Shown here in pieces: positions 16,468-25,540 of a stretch of DNA of 64,000 bases. Source of the stretch: an uncultured Alistipes sp. (GTDB lineage: Bacteria > Bacteroidota > Bacteroidia > Bacteroidales > Rikenellaceae). The translations under genes and the position numbers were made by a program. The stretch's first letter is position 1, and every line of letters begins with the position of its first letter. The stretch spans positions 48,784 to 112,783 of the forward strand of contig CAJUAV010000004.1 in assembly GCA_910584485.1 (NCBI GenBank), read 5' to 3'. Below the pieces are notes generated by a model. The model was not told where the DNA came from. It did no database searches and worked only from the letters and a program-made list of their open reading frames with translations.

Positions 16468-18596
16468 AGGTTGCGCAGCGTGTAGTCGATCATCTGCTGG
16501 CGGACGTTGCGCGTGTCGTCGGGCAGCATCGAGTGGTTCTGATCGGGGTAGATCATCATGTCGTACCGCTTGCCCGCGCGGTTCAGCGCCCGAGCCAGCT
16601 CGATCGTGTTCTGGAGGTGGACGTTGTCGTCCGCCGTGCCGTGGATCAGCAGCAGCCGCGTGCGGCGGTCGTCGAGCATGCGGGCGAAGCGGATCGGCGA
16701 GTTGTCGTCGTAACCCGCGGCGTTGTAGCGGGGCAGGTCGTTGTAGATCTCCGTGTAGATCGTGTCGTAGTAGCGCCACGAGGTGACGGGGGCCACGGCG
16801 ATCGCCATCTTGAAGAGCCCCAGCCCCTTCAGGGCGCAGCTCACGGCCATGAAGCCGCCGTAGGACCAGCCGTAAATGCCGATGCGGGAGGCGTCGACGT
16901 AGGGTTGCTCGGCGAGGTAGCGGGCGAACGAGAGCTGGTCCTCGACCTCGAGAGCCCCCAGCTTCCCGTAGGTGCATTTCTTGAACTCCTCGCCGCGGAA
17001 TCCCGTGCCGCGTCCGTCGGTGCAGGCGACGATGTAGCCCTTTTCGACCAGCGCATCCTCCCAGTCCGTCTCCCAGCGGTCGCGCACCGACTGCGACCCG
17101 GGGCCCGAATACTGCGTCAGCAGCACGGGGTAGCGCTTCGCGGGGTCGAAATCGAGCGGCTTGACGAGGTAGGCGTTCAGCACGTCGCCCCGTTCGGTGC
17201 GGAAGGTGAAGAACTCCTTGCGCGGACGCGGCGCGAGGGCCAGCTCGGCCCGCAGGCCGGCGCTCTCCTTCAGCGTGCGGACCTTGCGGCCGTCGCCCGT
17301 CAGGATCTCGACGCGGTTGGGCGAGGCGGCCGACGAGGCGGTGACGATGCCGTATTTCATCCCGGCACTTGGAACGACCGTGCAGTAGCCCTCGTCGGGC
17401 GTCAGGCGGCGTTTGTCGCTGCCGTCGAGGCGGATGCTGTAGAGGTTGCGGCGCAGCGGCGACCCCTCGGTCGAAAGGTACCAGACGCGCTTGCCGTCCG
17501 TGCCGACCAGTTCGGTGACCTCCCAGTCGTCGCCCCGCGTGACGGGTCCCTGCAATCCGCCGCGCACGGAGTAGAGGTAGAGGTGCATGCGGCCCGTGTG
17601 GCTCTCCTGCTTCACGAGGAAGCGGTTCTTGTCGAGGAAGGTGATCGTGCGGTCGTCGACGCGTTCGACGTAGCGCTGCGACCGCTCTTCGTAGGCGGTG
17701 CGCTGCGCCCCCGAAGGTTCGCAGACGATCATTTCGAAGCGGTTCTGGCGGCGGTTGAGGCGGAAGAACCACAGTCGCCCGTCGGGCGTGTAGCCGATGC
17801 GCGGCAGGTACTGGTCCTGCTCGGGACCCGTCTCGATCTGCGTGCGGCGGCCCGTTTCGAGGTCGATCGTCCAGAGCTCGACGATCGAGTTCGCTTCGCC
17901 CGCCTTCGGATACTTGAACGAGAAGGGTTCGGGGTACAATTCCCCGTCGAAGCGCATCATGCGGTATTCGGGCACGGCGCTCTCGTCGAAGCGCAGGTAG
18001 GCCAGCGTGCGGCCGTCGGGCGAGAGGGCGTAGGCGCAGGTGTTGCCGAACTCCTCCTCGTAGACCCAGTCGGTCGTGCCGTTGATGATGCGGTTCCAGG
18101 CTCCGTCGTCGGTCAGGCGGCGCGTCTTGTCGCTCTCGATGTCGTAGAGGTAGAGGTCGTTGCGGTCGGAGTAGACGATGCCGCAGCCGTCGGGCGTGAA
18201 GCGGGCGTCGCGCGGCGCCTCGGCTTCGGGCAGGATCTCCCGCACGGTGCCGTTCTCGACGAGGCGGTAGCGCGTCGTGTAGGAGCGGCGGTAGATGGGG
18301 GTGCGCCCCGAGGCGATCAGGATGCGCCGCTCGTCGGGCGAGAAGGCGTAGTCGGTGATCGGCTGCTCGCGCGCCGCCTCGGGCAGCAGGCTTTCGCCCG
18401 CACCGGCCGCGGCGTAGCGGTAGCGGCGGATGTCGCCCTGCTCGACGACGGTGTAGTGTTCGCCGTCGGCCATCGAGCGGATGCCCTGCACGGTCTCGTT
18501 GAGGCTGCGCAGACGGGCGATTTCGGCATACTCCTCCTGCGCGGCGAGCGGCAGCAGGAGGGCCGAGAGAAGGAGGGTCAGGAGGTGTTTTTTCAA
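16464..18596 (-). CDS. Dipeptidyl peptidase IV (S9 family)
   Basis: 710 residues with a signal peptide (MKKHLLTLLLSALLLPLAAQ). An N-terminal eight-bladed propeller (DPPIV_N) runs to about residue 440, then an alpha/beta hydrolase domain. The active Ser is in GWSYGGF (about 578), the Asp lies in HGTADDNVH, and the His in DQNHSM. DPP IV removes Xaa-Pro dipeptides from peptide N-termini. Location is periplasmic by the signal. It forms a coupled pair with ogt downstream, an odd functional match. Confidence 0.95.
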   Translation of the reverse strand: MKKHLLTLLLSALLLPLAAQEEYAEIARLRSLNETVQGIRSMADGEHYTVVEQGDIRRYRYAAAGAGESLLPEAAREQPITDYAFSPDERRILIASGRTPIYRRSYTTRYRLVENGTVREILPEAEAPRDARFTPDGCGIVYSDRNDLYLYDIESDKTRRLTDDGAWNRIINGTTDWVYEEEFGNTCAYALSPDGRTLAYLRFDESAVPEYRMMRFDGELYPEPFSFKYPKAGEANSIVELWTIDLETGRRTQIETGPEQDQYLPRIGYTPDGRLWFFRLNRRQNRFEMIVCEPSGAQRTAYEERSQRYVERVDDRTITFLDKNRFLVKQESHTGRMHLYLYSVRGGLQGPVTRGDDWEVTELVGTDGKRVWYLSTEGSPLRRNLYSIRLDGSDKRRLTPDEGYCTVVPSAGMKYGIVTASSAASPNRVEILTGDGRKVRTLKESAGLRAELALAPRPRKEFFTFRTERGDVLNAYLVKPLDFDPAKRYPVLLTQYSGPGSQSVRDRWETDWEDALVEKGYIVACTDGRGTGFRGEEFKKCTYGKLGALEVEDQLSFARYLAEQPYVDASRIGIYGWSYGGFMAVSCALKGLGLFKMAIAVAPVTSWRYYDTIYTEIYNDLPRYNAAGYDDNSPIRFARMLDDRRTRLLLIHGTADDNVHLQNTIELARALNRAGKRYDMMIYPDQNHSMLPDDTRNVRQQMIDYTLRNL

Positions 18597-18632
18597 GAGC
18601 GTCGTTTGTTTGATTCGTAGGTATGTGTTTCG

Positions 18633-18685
18633 GGCTGCGGCTTACGCAGCCTGGCAGCCCGCAGCCGCCCCACGCGGAGGGCTGC
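18633..18685. repeat. Diverged double-hairpin GC repeat
   Basis: Two stems: GGCTGCGGCTTACGCAGCC, then GGCAGCCCGCAGCC pairing with GGAGGGCTGC. This is the same layout as the copies at 7998 and 43532, though the first stem has a different sequence. It sits between the peptidase gene and the hypothetical upstream of it. Confidence 0.6.
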
Positions 18686-18735
18686 ATCTTTCGGGCGAAA
18701 GCTGCCGACCTCCGCCGGCTGCGTCCCGCCTTCGG

Positions 18736-19416
18736 TTACAGTTCGTACTCGTACCCGAGGCGTTTGCCCGTCACGAACTTCGAGTTGTCCATCTTCGTGT
18801 TGAACTGGTCGACCGTCACGCGGCGGTTTTCGGTGCAGGGCGGCATGTAGGGGTCGAACGAGAGGGCGAAGGCGATCGCCTCTTCGAGGATCGTCACGAG
18901 CGCCTCGCGGTCGATCTCCCGCTCGCCGAAGCGTTCGGCGGGGAGCGACGTCTGCTGCTTGCCCTCGACGAAATAGCGCTCTTCGCCGTTGATGAAGAGG
19001 CGCCCGATGAGGTAGCCTTCGTCGGCGTTGCGGTTGAACTTGAACGAGTCGGAGAGGAAATTGTAGATATTCACCACGCCGCAGTGGGCCCGCTCGGGCT
19101 CCGCGCAGACGTAGGGGTTCTGCCGCACGGGGTGGGCGGGATCGAAGATGAAGACGTCGGTGTGCATCTGGAAGATGAGCATCTCGCTGCCGACCTGGAG
19201 CTGCGCCTCGAACTTGCCGCGGTCGCGGTATTCGAGCCGCACGCGGCGGTCGAGCTTGCCGTCGAGGGCGTCGTCGAGTTCGGAGGCCATCTCCAGCAGC
19301 GTCTCCTTCAGCAGGTTGAAGGCGGCGAAGGTGCGGTCGAAGACGCGTTGTTTGAGGGTGGTTTTGCGGATGATCGTCTGCAGGATCTGTGAACGAAGAG
19401 AGTGCGTGTTGTCCAT
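18736..19416 (-). CDS. Conserved hypothetical protein
   Basis: 226 residues, no signal peptide or membrane segment. Features: a helical N-terminus (about 1-50), then mixed beta/alpha sequence with VRLEYRDRGKFEAQLQVGSEML and MHTDVFIFDPAHP (the aromatic and charged blocks look structural), and VVNIYNFLSDSFKFNRNADEGYLIGRLFING. It looks like a conserved Bacteroidetes cytoplasmic protein but I cannot assign a function. It lies 40 bp downstream of the muramidase gene on the same strand, so the two may share a transcript. Confidence 0.7.
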   Translation of the reverse strand: MDNTHSLRSQILQTIIRKTTLKQRVFDRTFAAFNLLKETLLEMASELDDALDGKLDRRVRLEYRDRGKFEAQLQVGSEMLIFQMHTDVFIFDPAHPVRQNPYVCAEPERAHCGVVNIYNFLSDSFKFNRNADEGYLIGRLFINGEERYFVEGKQQTSLPAERFGEREIDREALVTILEEAIAFALSFDPYMPPCTENRRVTVDQFNTKMDNSKFVTGKRLGYEYEL

Positions 19417-19456
19417 GTATCAGGGAAGGTTGATTGTTCGTTGATCGATCGGCGGG

Positions 19457-20500
19457 TCAGCGCAGCCGCAGCTTCTCGCCCGTTTGCAGGGCCGTCTGGC
19501 GGCGGTTCAGCCGGTTCATCTTCACCACCGATTTCATCCGCAGGCCGTAGGTCTGCGCCACGGCGTAGGCCGTTTCGCCCTCGCGGCAGAGGTGGACGGC
19601 TTCGCTCCCCTCCCAGCGGCTCTTCTTGCGCTCGATGTAGATCACCTCGCCCGTCATGGGCTCGGCCGTCGGGTCGGCGATGTCGTTGAATTTGCGCAGC
19701 GCGCGCGCCGAGAGGCGGAAGGCGCGGCCGATCGTGCGGAAGCTGTCGTTCTGCTTGGCGAGGATGTAGCGCACGCCGTTCGTGGCGTAGATGTCGTAGC
19801 CGTTGTGCGAGGTGAGGGCCACGCGGTAGTTGTCGGGGTCGATGGCTCCCGCGACGTTCGTCGGGGCGACGCTGCCCTGGTCGGCGAACCACTCGTCGCC
19901 CTGCGGCTGCGGAGCGGGGGTGCCGTGCCGCTCGGCGTAGAGGCGGCCGCCGCCCGGGCGGTCCAGCAGGTAGAGCTGCGACTCCTCGATGATGCGGATG
20001 AGCCGCTGCGCGTAGTCGGGGGCCGTGGCGTAGCCCGCCTTCTTCAGGCCGTGGGCCCAGCTGCGGTAGTCGTCCGACGGATAGGAGAAGAGCGCCTCGT
20101 AGCGCGGCTGGCGGTCGAGAAATTCGGCGTGGTCGTCGTAGGAGGCCTCGACGGTGGGGTAGGCGCGGAAACATTCGCCCTTGGCGTCGTCGTCGTGGTA
20201 GACGCGGTCGCCCGTCCAGTCGCGTTTGCACTTGATGCCGAAATGGTTGTTCGACGAGAGCGAGAGGGTGCTGTTGCCGCAGTCGGATTCGAGGATCCCC
20301 TGCGCCATGGTGATCGAGGCGGGGATGCCGTAGCGCTCCATCTGGTCGATGGCGATGTGCTTGTAGCGTTCGATATACTCTTCGCGGGTCTGGCGCCGCG
20401 CCTTGCTGCCGCGCTGCTGCGCTTCGGCCGCCGGTGCCGTCAACAGGAGCCCTGCGCAGAAGATTGCGCCCGAGAGAATTGTTTTCTTGAAAATAATCAT
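19457..20500 (-). CDS. Secreted glucosaminidase (GH73) with two LysM domains
   Basis: 347 residues with a signal peptide ending APAAEAQ. The GH73 domain spans about 45-190: SITMAQGILESDCGNS holds the catalytic Glu, followed by NNHFGIKC, YDDHAEFLDRQPRY and YATAPDYAQRLIRIIEE, all typical of FlgJ-like N-acetylglucosaminidases. Two LysM-type motifs follow, one near residues 245-285 (ILAKQNDSFRTIGRAF) and one at the C-terminus (CREGETAYAVAQTYGL to GEKLRLR). They bind peptidoglycan. The role is cell-wall remodelling or turnover. A minus-strand -7 box (TATCTTCG, 20523-20516) lies just upstream. Confidence 0.92.
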   Translation of the reverse strand: MIIFKKTILSGAIFCAGLLLTAPAAEAQQRGSKARRQTREEYIERYKHIAIDQMERYGIPASITMAQGILESDCGNSTLSLSSNNHFGIKCKRDWTGDRVYHDDDAKGECFRAYPTVEASYDDHAEFLDRQPRYEALFSYPSDDYRSWAHGLKKAGYATAPDYAQRLIRIIEESQLYLLDRPGGGRLYAERHGTPAPQPQGDEWFADQGSVAPTNVAGAIDPDNYRVALTSHNGYDIYATNGVRYILAKQNDSFRTIGRAFRLSARALRKFNDIADPTAEPMTGEVIYIERKKSRWEGSEAVHLCREGETAYAVAQTYGLRMKSVVKMNRLNRRQTALQTGEKLRLR

Positions 20501-20574
20501 TATCTTTGACGTTGCCGAAGATACTTTGTCTCGGCAGAATCGGGCTGTCGCTTGTTTCTGCGCTCGACTTTTCG

Positions 20575-20582
20575 TATCTTTG
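20575..20582 (+). promoter_or_regulatory. -7 box of the DUF4254-GT9-AbiH operon
   Basis: TATCTTTG with a TTGT-like -33 about 20 bp upstream. It is 61 bp before the ATG at 20644. Confidence 0.65.
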
Positions 20583-20643
20583 TTTGATCTTTGTCAGCAA
20601 AGATAGGGATTTTTTGGAAATGAATTGTTAAAAGAGATACGTC

Positions 20644-21246
20644 ATGTTTACGGAAAACGCTAACCTCATCTTCAATCGGGCCATCGCCGATTATCATCTG
20701 ACGGACGACGTCGACCGGCCGATCGCGAACCCCTTCGAGGCGGGAACGCTCGACCACCTGCTCTATCACAAGAACTGGATCGATACGGTGCAGTGGCACC
20801 TGGAGGACATCATCCGCAACCCCGCGATCGATCCCGTCGAGGCGCTGGCCATCAAGCGCCGCATCGACAAGTCGAACCAGGACCGCACGGACATGGTCGA
20901 GTACGTCGATTCGTACCTCATGGAGAAATACCGCTCGGTCGAGCCCGCTGCGGATGCGCGGCTGAACACCGAGACCCCCGCCTGGGCGATCGACCGTCTC
21001 TCGATTCTGGCGCTGAAGATCTACCACATGCGGGTCGAGACCGAGCGCACGGACGTCGACGACGAACATCGCGCCGCCTGCCGCAAGAAGCTCGACGTGC
21101 TCCTGCAGCAGCAGGTCGATCTGTCGCGTGCGATCGAGGAGCTGATCGAGGATATCGAGGCGGGTCGCAAGTACATGAAGACCTACAAGCAGATGAAGAT
21201 GTACAACGATCCGGCCCTCAATCCGGTGTTGTATGGCAAGAAATAG
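20644..21246 (+). CDS. DUF4254 domain protein
   Basis: 200 residues, mostly helical and charged, without signal peptide. LLYHKNWIDTVQWHLEDIIR, KRRIDKSNQDRTDMVEYVD and IDRLSILALKIYHMR are the usual DUF4254 blocks. In Bacteroidetes this family commonly sits before a glycosyltransferase gene, as here: the next gene starts 14 bp inside this one. Its function is unknown; a role with the glycosyltransferase is inferred only from the coupling. Confidence 0.88.
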   Translation: MFTENANLIFNRAIADYHLTDDVDRPIANPFEAGTLDHLLYHKNWIDTVQWHLEDIIRNPAIDPVEALAIKRRIDKSNQDRTDMVEYVDSYLMEKYRSVEPAADARLNTETPAWAIDRLSILALKIYHMRVETERTDVDDEHRAACRKKLDVLLQQQVDLSRAIEELIEDIEAGRKYMKTYKQMKMYNDPALNPVLYGKK

Positions 21247-22270
21247 GGAACTCCCGCGTCACCTGCTGGTGATGCGCAACTCGGCGATGGGCGATGTGGC
21301 GATGCTGCCGCACGCCCTTCGTGCGCTTCGGGCGGCCTATCCCGCGCTGCGGATCACGGTGGCGACCCCTGCGATGTTCCGCCCCTTTTTCCGCGGACTC
21401 GACGTCGGATTCCTCGATGTGCGCCCGCGCGACGAGCACCGAACCCTTGCGGGGATGTGGCGCCTGGCGGCCGAGGCGCGGCGCCTCGGGGTCGATGCCG
21501 TGGCCGACGTCCACGACGTGCTGCGCTCGCAGGCCTTCGACCTTGCGATGCGGCTGCACGGCATCCGCGTCGCCCGCATCCGTAAGGAGCGGTGCGCCAA
21601 GCGGCGCGCACAGGGCACGGGGGGCGATTTCGCGCCGCTGCGCCACAGCGTGCTGCGCTACTGCGACGTCTTCCGCCGCCTGGGCTTCGTCTTCGACGAT
21701 CCGTCGCCCGCCGAAAAGCCCCGCTGCGACTCCCCCGTAGGGGAGAAGCAGGGTCGCTGGGTCGGCTTCGCCCCCTTCTCGGCCCATGCGGGCAAGACCT
21801 ATCCCGAGGCGCAGGCGCGGCGGCTGGTCGAGCTGCTGGCGGCGCGCTACGACCGCATCTTCATTCACGGCGGCGGCGGAACCGAGCAGGCCTTCGCCGA
21901 GCAGATGGAGGCGCGCTACCCGAACGTCACGGCGCTTTTCGGCAAGGTGCGCTTCGCGGGCGAGCTGGAGGTGATGGCGCACGAGGACTGCCTCGTCTCG
22001 ATGGATTCGCTGGCGATGCACATGGCCGCGCTCGTGGCGACGCCCGTCGTCTCGGTGTGGGGCGCGACCCATCCCGCGCTGGGATTTCTCGGCTGGGGCT
22101 GCTCCGCGCGGCACGCCCTGCAGGCGCAGCTGCCGTGCCGCCCCTGCTCGGTCTTCGGCGCGAAGCCCTGCCGCTACGGCGACTACCGCTGCCTGACGGC
22201 CGTAACGCCCGAAGCGGTGGCGGCCGAGGTGGCCGAGGTCGTGGGATGTGAACAGCAAGCGGAAGAATGA
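21233..22270 (+). CDS. Glycosyltransferase family 9 (heptosyltransferase-like)
   Basis: 345 residues in the GT9 family, which moves ADP-heptose or similar sugars to lipopolysaccharide core. The N-terminal LLVMRNSAMGDVAMLPHALRAL, the middle GFAPFSAHAGKTYP and the donor-site IFIHGGGGTEQ and DSLAMHMAALVATPVVSVWGAT blocks are typical. It is cytoplasmic, acting at the inner membrane. It overlaps DUF4254 by 14 bp upstream and AbiH by 4 bp (ATGA) downstream, so the three are translationally linked. Confidence 0.92.
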   Translation: MARNRELPRHLLVMRNSAMGDVAMLPHALRALRAAYPALRITVATPAMFRPFFRGLDVGFLDVRPRDEHRTLAGMWRLAAEARRLGVDAVADVHDVLRSQAFDLAMRLHGIRVARIRKERCAKRRAQGTGGDFAPLRHSVLRYCDVFRRLGFVFDDPSPAEKPRCDSPVGEKQGRWVGFAPFSAHAGKTYPEAQARRLVELLAARYDRIFIHGGGGTEQAFAEQMEARYPNVTALFGKVRFAGELEVMAHEDCLVSMDSLAMHMAALVATPVVSVWGATHPALGFLGWGCSARHALQAQLPCRPCSVFGAKPCRYGDYRCLTAVTPEAVAAEVAEVVGCEQQAEE

Positions 22271-23589
22271 ACAGAGTCGTATTGATCGGCAACGGCTTCG
22301 ATCTGGCGCACGGACTGCCGACGAGTTATCGGGAGTTTATTGCGGATTATTGGGACGGCTGTTCGTCTCCGCTCCAATCGATGTGCGCGTATGGCTCGCG
22401 TAATGAGTTTGATGATGATCTTGTTCATATCTCGTTTCGATCTGAAACACATTGCTTTCCGAGATATGAAAAATTGGAGCATATGCAGTCGGCAGCCGAT
22501 GTCGAGGCATATATGCAACAATTTGACGAGAAGGCTGTCTTGAAATATAAAAGTCCGTTCTTCGAAGCAATCAACCGAACGGTCGAATCGAAAAAGTGGG
22601 TGGATATCGAAAATATCTACTACCTGTTTCTGAAAAAGATTTTTAAGGAGCGAGGAACGTCGGCTTATCGTTGTCCCGAGGACCTCGATGCCGAATTCGA
22701 GTTGATTCGCAAGCGGCTTTCGGATTATCTGTCGAAAATCCAAAACGAACGGATCTGCGAAGAGCTGTTGATGGAGGAGATATCCCGACGCATTTTCGAG
22801 CCGTTCGGTATTCGGGATATTTCGTGTCAGGGTTGGTGTGACTTTGAGCAATCTTTGCTCGCGAAATTTGAGAATTGGGAGGCTAACGTCTATTCTTACT
22901 CTGTTAATTTTAATGCGGAAAACGAAAAGGTGTATCGAAGCGTCGACAAATATATTAAGAGTCTGACGTTGCAGCAGGGCTTTTCTGCTATGGTCGGTGC
23001 TCCGAACGTTGACGAAACACGTCATATAGAAAATATCAGGAAACACCTCCAATTGGTACCTAAATATTTTTATGTGCCCGATCAAATCCTGCTGTTGAAT
23101 TTCAACTATACCAAAACGGCCGATCTGTATCTCCCCGAAGAATCTGATTTTAAAACGATCCATATTCACGGCGAACTCGACAATAAGGAGAATCCGATGA
23201 TCTTCGGGTACGGGGACGAACTGGATGACGATTACAAGGCGATCTCCAAGCTGGACGACAACGCCTATTTGAAGAACATCAAGTCGATCCGCTATCTGGA
23301 GACCGACAACTATCGTCGTCTGCTGACCTTTATCGATTCGGCTCCATTCCAGATCTACATCATGGGCCATTCGTGCGGCAATTCGGACCGTACGCTGCTT
23401 AACACGCTCTTCGAACATCGAAACTGCGTGTCGATCAAACCTTTCTATCATAAGAGAGAGGACGGTACGGACGACTACATCGAAATCGTACAGAATATTT
23501 CGCGCAATTTCAACGACATGCAGATGATGCGCGACCGCGTCGTGAACAAACGCTATTGTCATCCGCTCGCGCAGCGACCGAAGCCTTGA
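22267..23589 (+). CDS. AbiH-family abortive infection protein
   Basis: 440 residues. The N-terminus VVLIGNGFDLAHGLPTSYREF is the AbiH signature. Downstream are LLLNFNYTKTADLY, HIHGELDN, IFGYGDE and YIMGHSCGNSDRTLL, also typical. AbiH was first described as a phage abortive-infection protein in Lactococcus; its mechanism is unknown. The gene is clearly AT-richer than its neighbours, with different codon use, a sign of transfer. It still begins inside the stop of the glycosyltransferase gene and so depends on that operon's promoter. It ends before a strong terminator. Confidence 0.88.
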   Translation: MNRVVLIGNGFDLAHGLPTSYREFIADYWDGCSSPLQSMCAYGSRNEFDDDLVHISFRSETHCFPRYEKLEHMQSAADVEAYMQQFDEKAVLKYKSPFFEAINRTVESKKWVDIENIYYLFLKKIFKERGTSAYRCPEDLDAEFELIRKRLSDYLSKIQNERICEELLMEEISRRIFEPFGIRDISCQGWCDFEQSLLAKFENWEANVYSYSVNFNAENEKVYRSVDKYIKSLTLQQGFSAMVGAPNVDETRHIENIRKHLQLVPKYFYVPDQILLLNFNYTKTADLYLPEESDFKTIHIHGELDNKENPMIFGYGDELDDDYKAISKLDDNAYLKNIKSIRYLETDNYRRLLTFIDSAPFQIYIMGHSCGNSDRTLLNTLFEHRNCVSIKPFYHKREDGTDDYIEIVQNISRNFNDMQMMRDRVVNKRYCHPLAQRPKP

Positions 23590-23610
23590 TTTCTGCGGTT
23601 GCATGCAAAA

Positions 23611-23653
23611 AAATCCCCCGTTCGCTGCTTTCGGGCAGGGAACGGGGGATTTT
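23611..23653. terminator. Bidirectional terminator
   Basis: Stem AAATCCCCCGTTC with its exact complement, 16-nt loop, T and A tracts on both sides. It separates AbiH from the convergent oxidoreductase gene. Confidence 0.85.
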
Positions 23654-23670
23654 GCGTGCGGAACGGTCGT

Positions 23671-24433
23671 TTACCGCAAACTTCGCAGCTTCGCTTTCAG
23701 GGCGCTGCGCTGCGCGGGGGAGGTGCCCTGTTCGATCATGGCGATGCGGCCCGTGCGCTCCACGATGATCGTCAGCGGGTAGCCGCCGCTTCCGACGAGG
23801 TCGGCGAAGGGACGGTTTTCGACGAGGGCGGTCCAGTCGAACCCTTGTGCGCGGAGGACGGGCCGCGCCTCCTCGGCCGTCTCGTAGGTGGACGAGAAGA
23901 AGAGCACGTCGGGCATCTCCGCTTTCCACGTCGCCAGCTCGGGCATCTCCGCGCGGCAGGGGCCGCACCCCGTGAACCAAAGATTGAAGATCGCCACCTT
24001 CTCCTTCAGATCGTCGTTCGTCCAGCGCCTGCCGTCGATGTCCGAGGCTTCGAAGGCGGGGAAGGGATCGCCGACGGCGAGGCGCGGCACCGCCGCTTCG
24101 GCGTCGGGCCGCTTCGGACGGCGGTCGCGGTACTGCTTGAGCAGCAGCGCCCCTTCGGGCACCTCGTCGATCGGCAGCTCCTGCCGCAGCGCCTCCTCGG
24201 AGAGGGCGACGCCGTCGGGCAGGTAGATGGCGACCGCCCGCGAGCCGTTCGCCGTGGCCAGCAGCACGAGTTGCGAGACGGCGGCCGTCTCTTTGTCGAG
24301 CGGCGTTTTGGCGAAGAAACGCCCCTCGACTACTACGTAAAAGGCGGGGCGGGCAGGCCTCCTGCGCTGCGCCGCGCATCGGGCCAATCAGCCCGCAGAG
24401 CATCCAAAGCGAAAAGAAGAAAATCCGTATCAT
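23671..24433 (-). CDS. TlpA-like thiol-disulfide oxidoreductase, apparent frameshift near the N-terminus
   Basis: The main frame (stop at 23671) encodes a thioredoxin-fold domain with NLWFTGCGPCRAEMPELA (Cys-Gly-Pro-Cys active site) and a cis-Pro segment GGYPLTIIVER. It probably reduces or isomerises disulfides in the periplasm. This frame has no ATG at its N-terminus. A signal peptide (MIRIFFFSLWMLCGLIG, then MRGAAQ) starts at ATG 24433 in another frame, 26 bp after a good -7 box. The two frames join in a GC-rich run at about 24345-24360. A single-base indel there would give one 250-residue protein. Either the gene is broken or the read has an error. Confidence 0.8.
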
Positions 24434-24458
24434 AAGTCGTTGCAGGTGTTGTGTGCGA

Positions 24459-24466
24459 CAAAGATA
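24459..24466 (-). promoter_or_regulatory. -7 box of the TlpA-like gene
   Basis: TATCTTTG on the minus strand, 26 bp before the ATG at 24433. It supports that ATG as the true start despite the frameshift. Confidence 0.65.
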
Positions 24467-24512
24467 CTAAAAATTACGACACTTTTCGTAAAAAAACGGA
24501 CGGGGCGGCCGT

Positions 24513-24962
24513 CTACCACCGCACCGCCTCGTCGAGGATCGTGTAGTCGGCGGCGTCCTCGGCCGTGAAGGTGGCGCTGCGGTACTGGATGCAGAGCACC
24601 GTGAGAGGCGCCGAGCCATTGTTGCGCAGGGTGCGGCGACCTGCGGGAGCGACCCGCACGACCGACCCTTCGCGCACGGGGAAGATGCGGTCGTCGACTC
24701 GAAATTCGCCCGCGCCCGCGAGGACGAAATAGAGCTCTTCGTGGTTTTTGTGGGTGTGGAGAAAGCCCGCTTCGCTCCCCGCGGCGAAGCGCTGGAGCGA
24801 GAATTCGGCTCCCGTGGCGCCGACGGCCGCGCCGCCGAAGATTTTGCCCGCGATGCGGAGGCCGCCTCCGAGGGCGAGTTCGTAGTCGCCCAATCCCTCG
24901 AGCGGTCCGAGGTCGACGGCGGTGAAATGAGCGGCCGAAGCGATGGTTTCGATCTGTTTCAT
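24513..24962 (-). CDS. Cupin-domain protein
   Basis: 149 residues from ATG 24962, chosen because a -7 box (TACCTTTG) overlaps the longer frame upstream. A single cupin barrel: HTHKNHEELYFVLAGAGEF is cupin motif 1 (His-x-His, Glu), and VAPAGRRTLRNNGSAPLTVLCIQYR covers motif 2, where the usual His is replaced, so metal binding may be incomplete. The substrate is unknown. Divergently placed to the HxlR regulator gene, 210 bp away. Confidence 0.82.
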   Translation of the reverse strand: MKQIETIASAAHFTAVDLGPLEGLGDYELALGGGLRIAGKIFGGAAVGATGAEFSLQRFAAGSEAGFLHTHKNHEELYFVLAGAGEFRVDDRIFPVREGSVVRVAPAGRRTLRNNGSAPLTVLCIQYRSATFTAEDAADYTILDEAVRW

Positions 24963-24988
24963 GTCGGGAAAAAGTTTGGTTACGGCGG

Positions 24989-24996
24989 CAAAGGTA
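24989..24996 (-). promoter_or_regulatory. -7 box of the cupin gene
   Basis: TACCTTTG on the minus strand, 26 bp before the ATG at 24962. Confidence 0.65.
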
Positions 24997-25171
24997 AGCT
25001 GCATTCCGATGCCTGTCAAGAGGTTACCGAAAGGTCGGTCGGTAACCCCGCGCTCGGTTTTGCAGCGTTCCAGGCGGTTGCGGCCGCCCGAAAAAATAAA
25101 AAAATGCGGCGCTTCCGCAAGCGGCGAAAAATGCCTATCTTTATCGGGTCGAATCCATACCCTGTCCGATC

Positions 25172-25540
25172 ATGCCGTCCTCATCCGCCCCGTCGATCCT
25201 CGAAATCTGCCCCGTCCGCAACGTCATCGCCCGCTTCGGCGACAAGTGGTCGATCCTGGTGATCTGCCTGCTGCACGAAGAGGGCGTGCTGCGTTTCAAC
25301 GAGCTGCAACGCCTCATTCCCGACATTTCGTCGCGCGTCCTTTCGGGGACGCTCCGCACGCTCGAAGCCGACGGCCTCGTGCAGCGCACGGTCTATCCCG
25401 TCGTGCCGCCCCGCGTCGAATACGCCCTGACGGAGCTGGGCCGGTCGCTCGTACCGCTTATCATGCAGCTGACCGACTGGGCCCTGACCCACATGCGGGA
25501 GATCGTCGCGCATCGCGCGCAGGTTCAGAAAAGCCGGTAG
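25172..25540 (+). CDS. HxlR-family transcriptional regulator
   Basis: 122 residues. A winged helix-turn-helix of the HxlR type: CPVRNVIARFGDKWSILVI, RFNELQRLIPDISSRVLSGT (recognition helix), LEADGLVQRTVYPVVPPRVEY (wing). The early Cys (CP motif) is the redox-sensing position in several family members. It may control the divergent cupin gene, an inference from layout. A box TATCTTTA lies about 30 bp upstream. Its 3' end overlaps the convergent membrane gene by 16 bp. Confidence 0.92.
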   Translation: MPSSSAPSILEICPVRNVIARFGDKWSILVICLLHEEGVLRFNELQRLIPDISSRVLSGTLRTLEADGLVQRTVYPVVPPRVEYALTELGRSLVPLIMQLTDWALTHMREIVAHRAQVQKSR

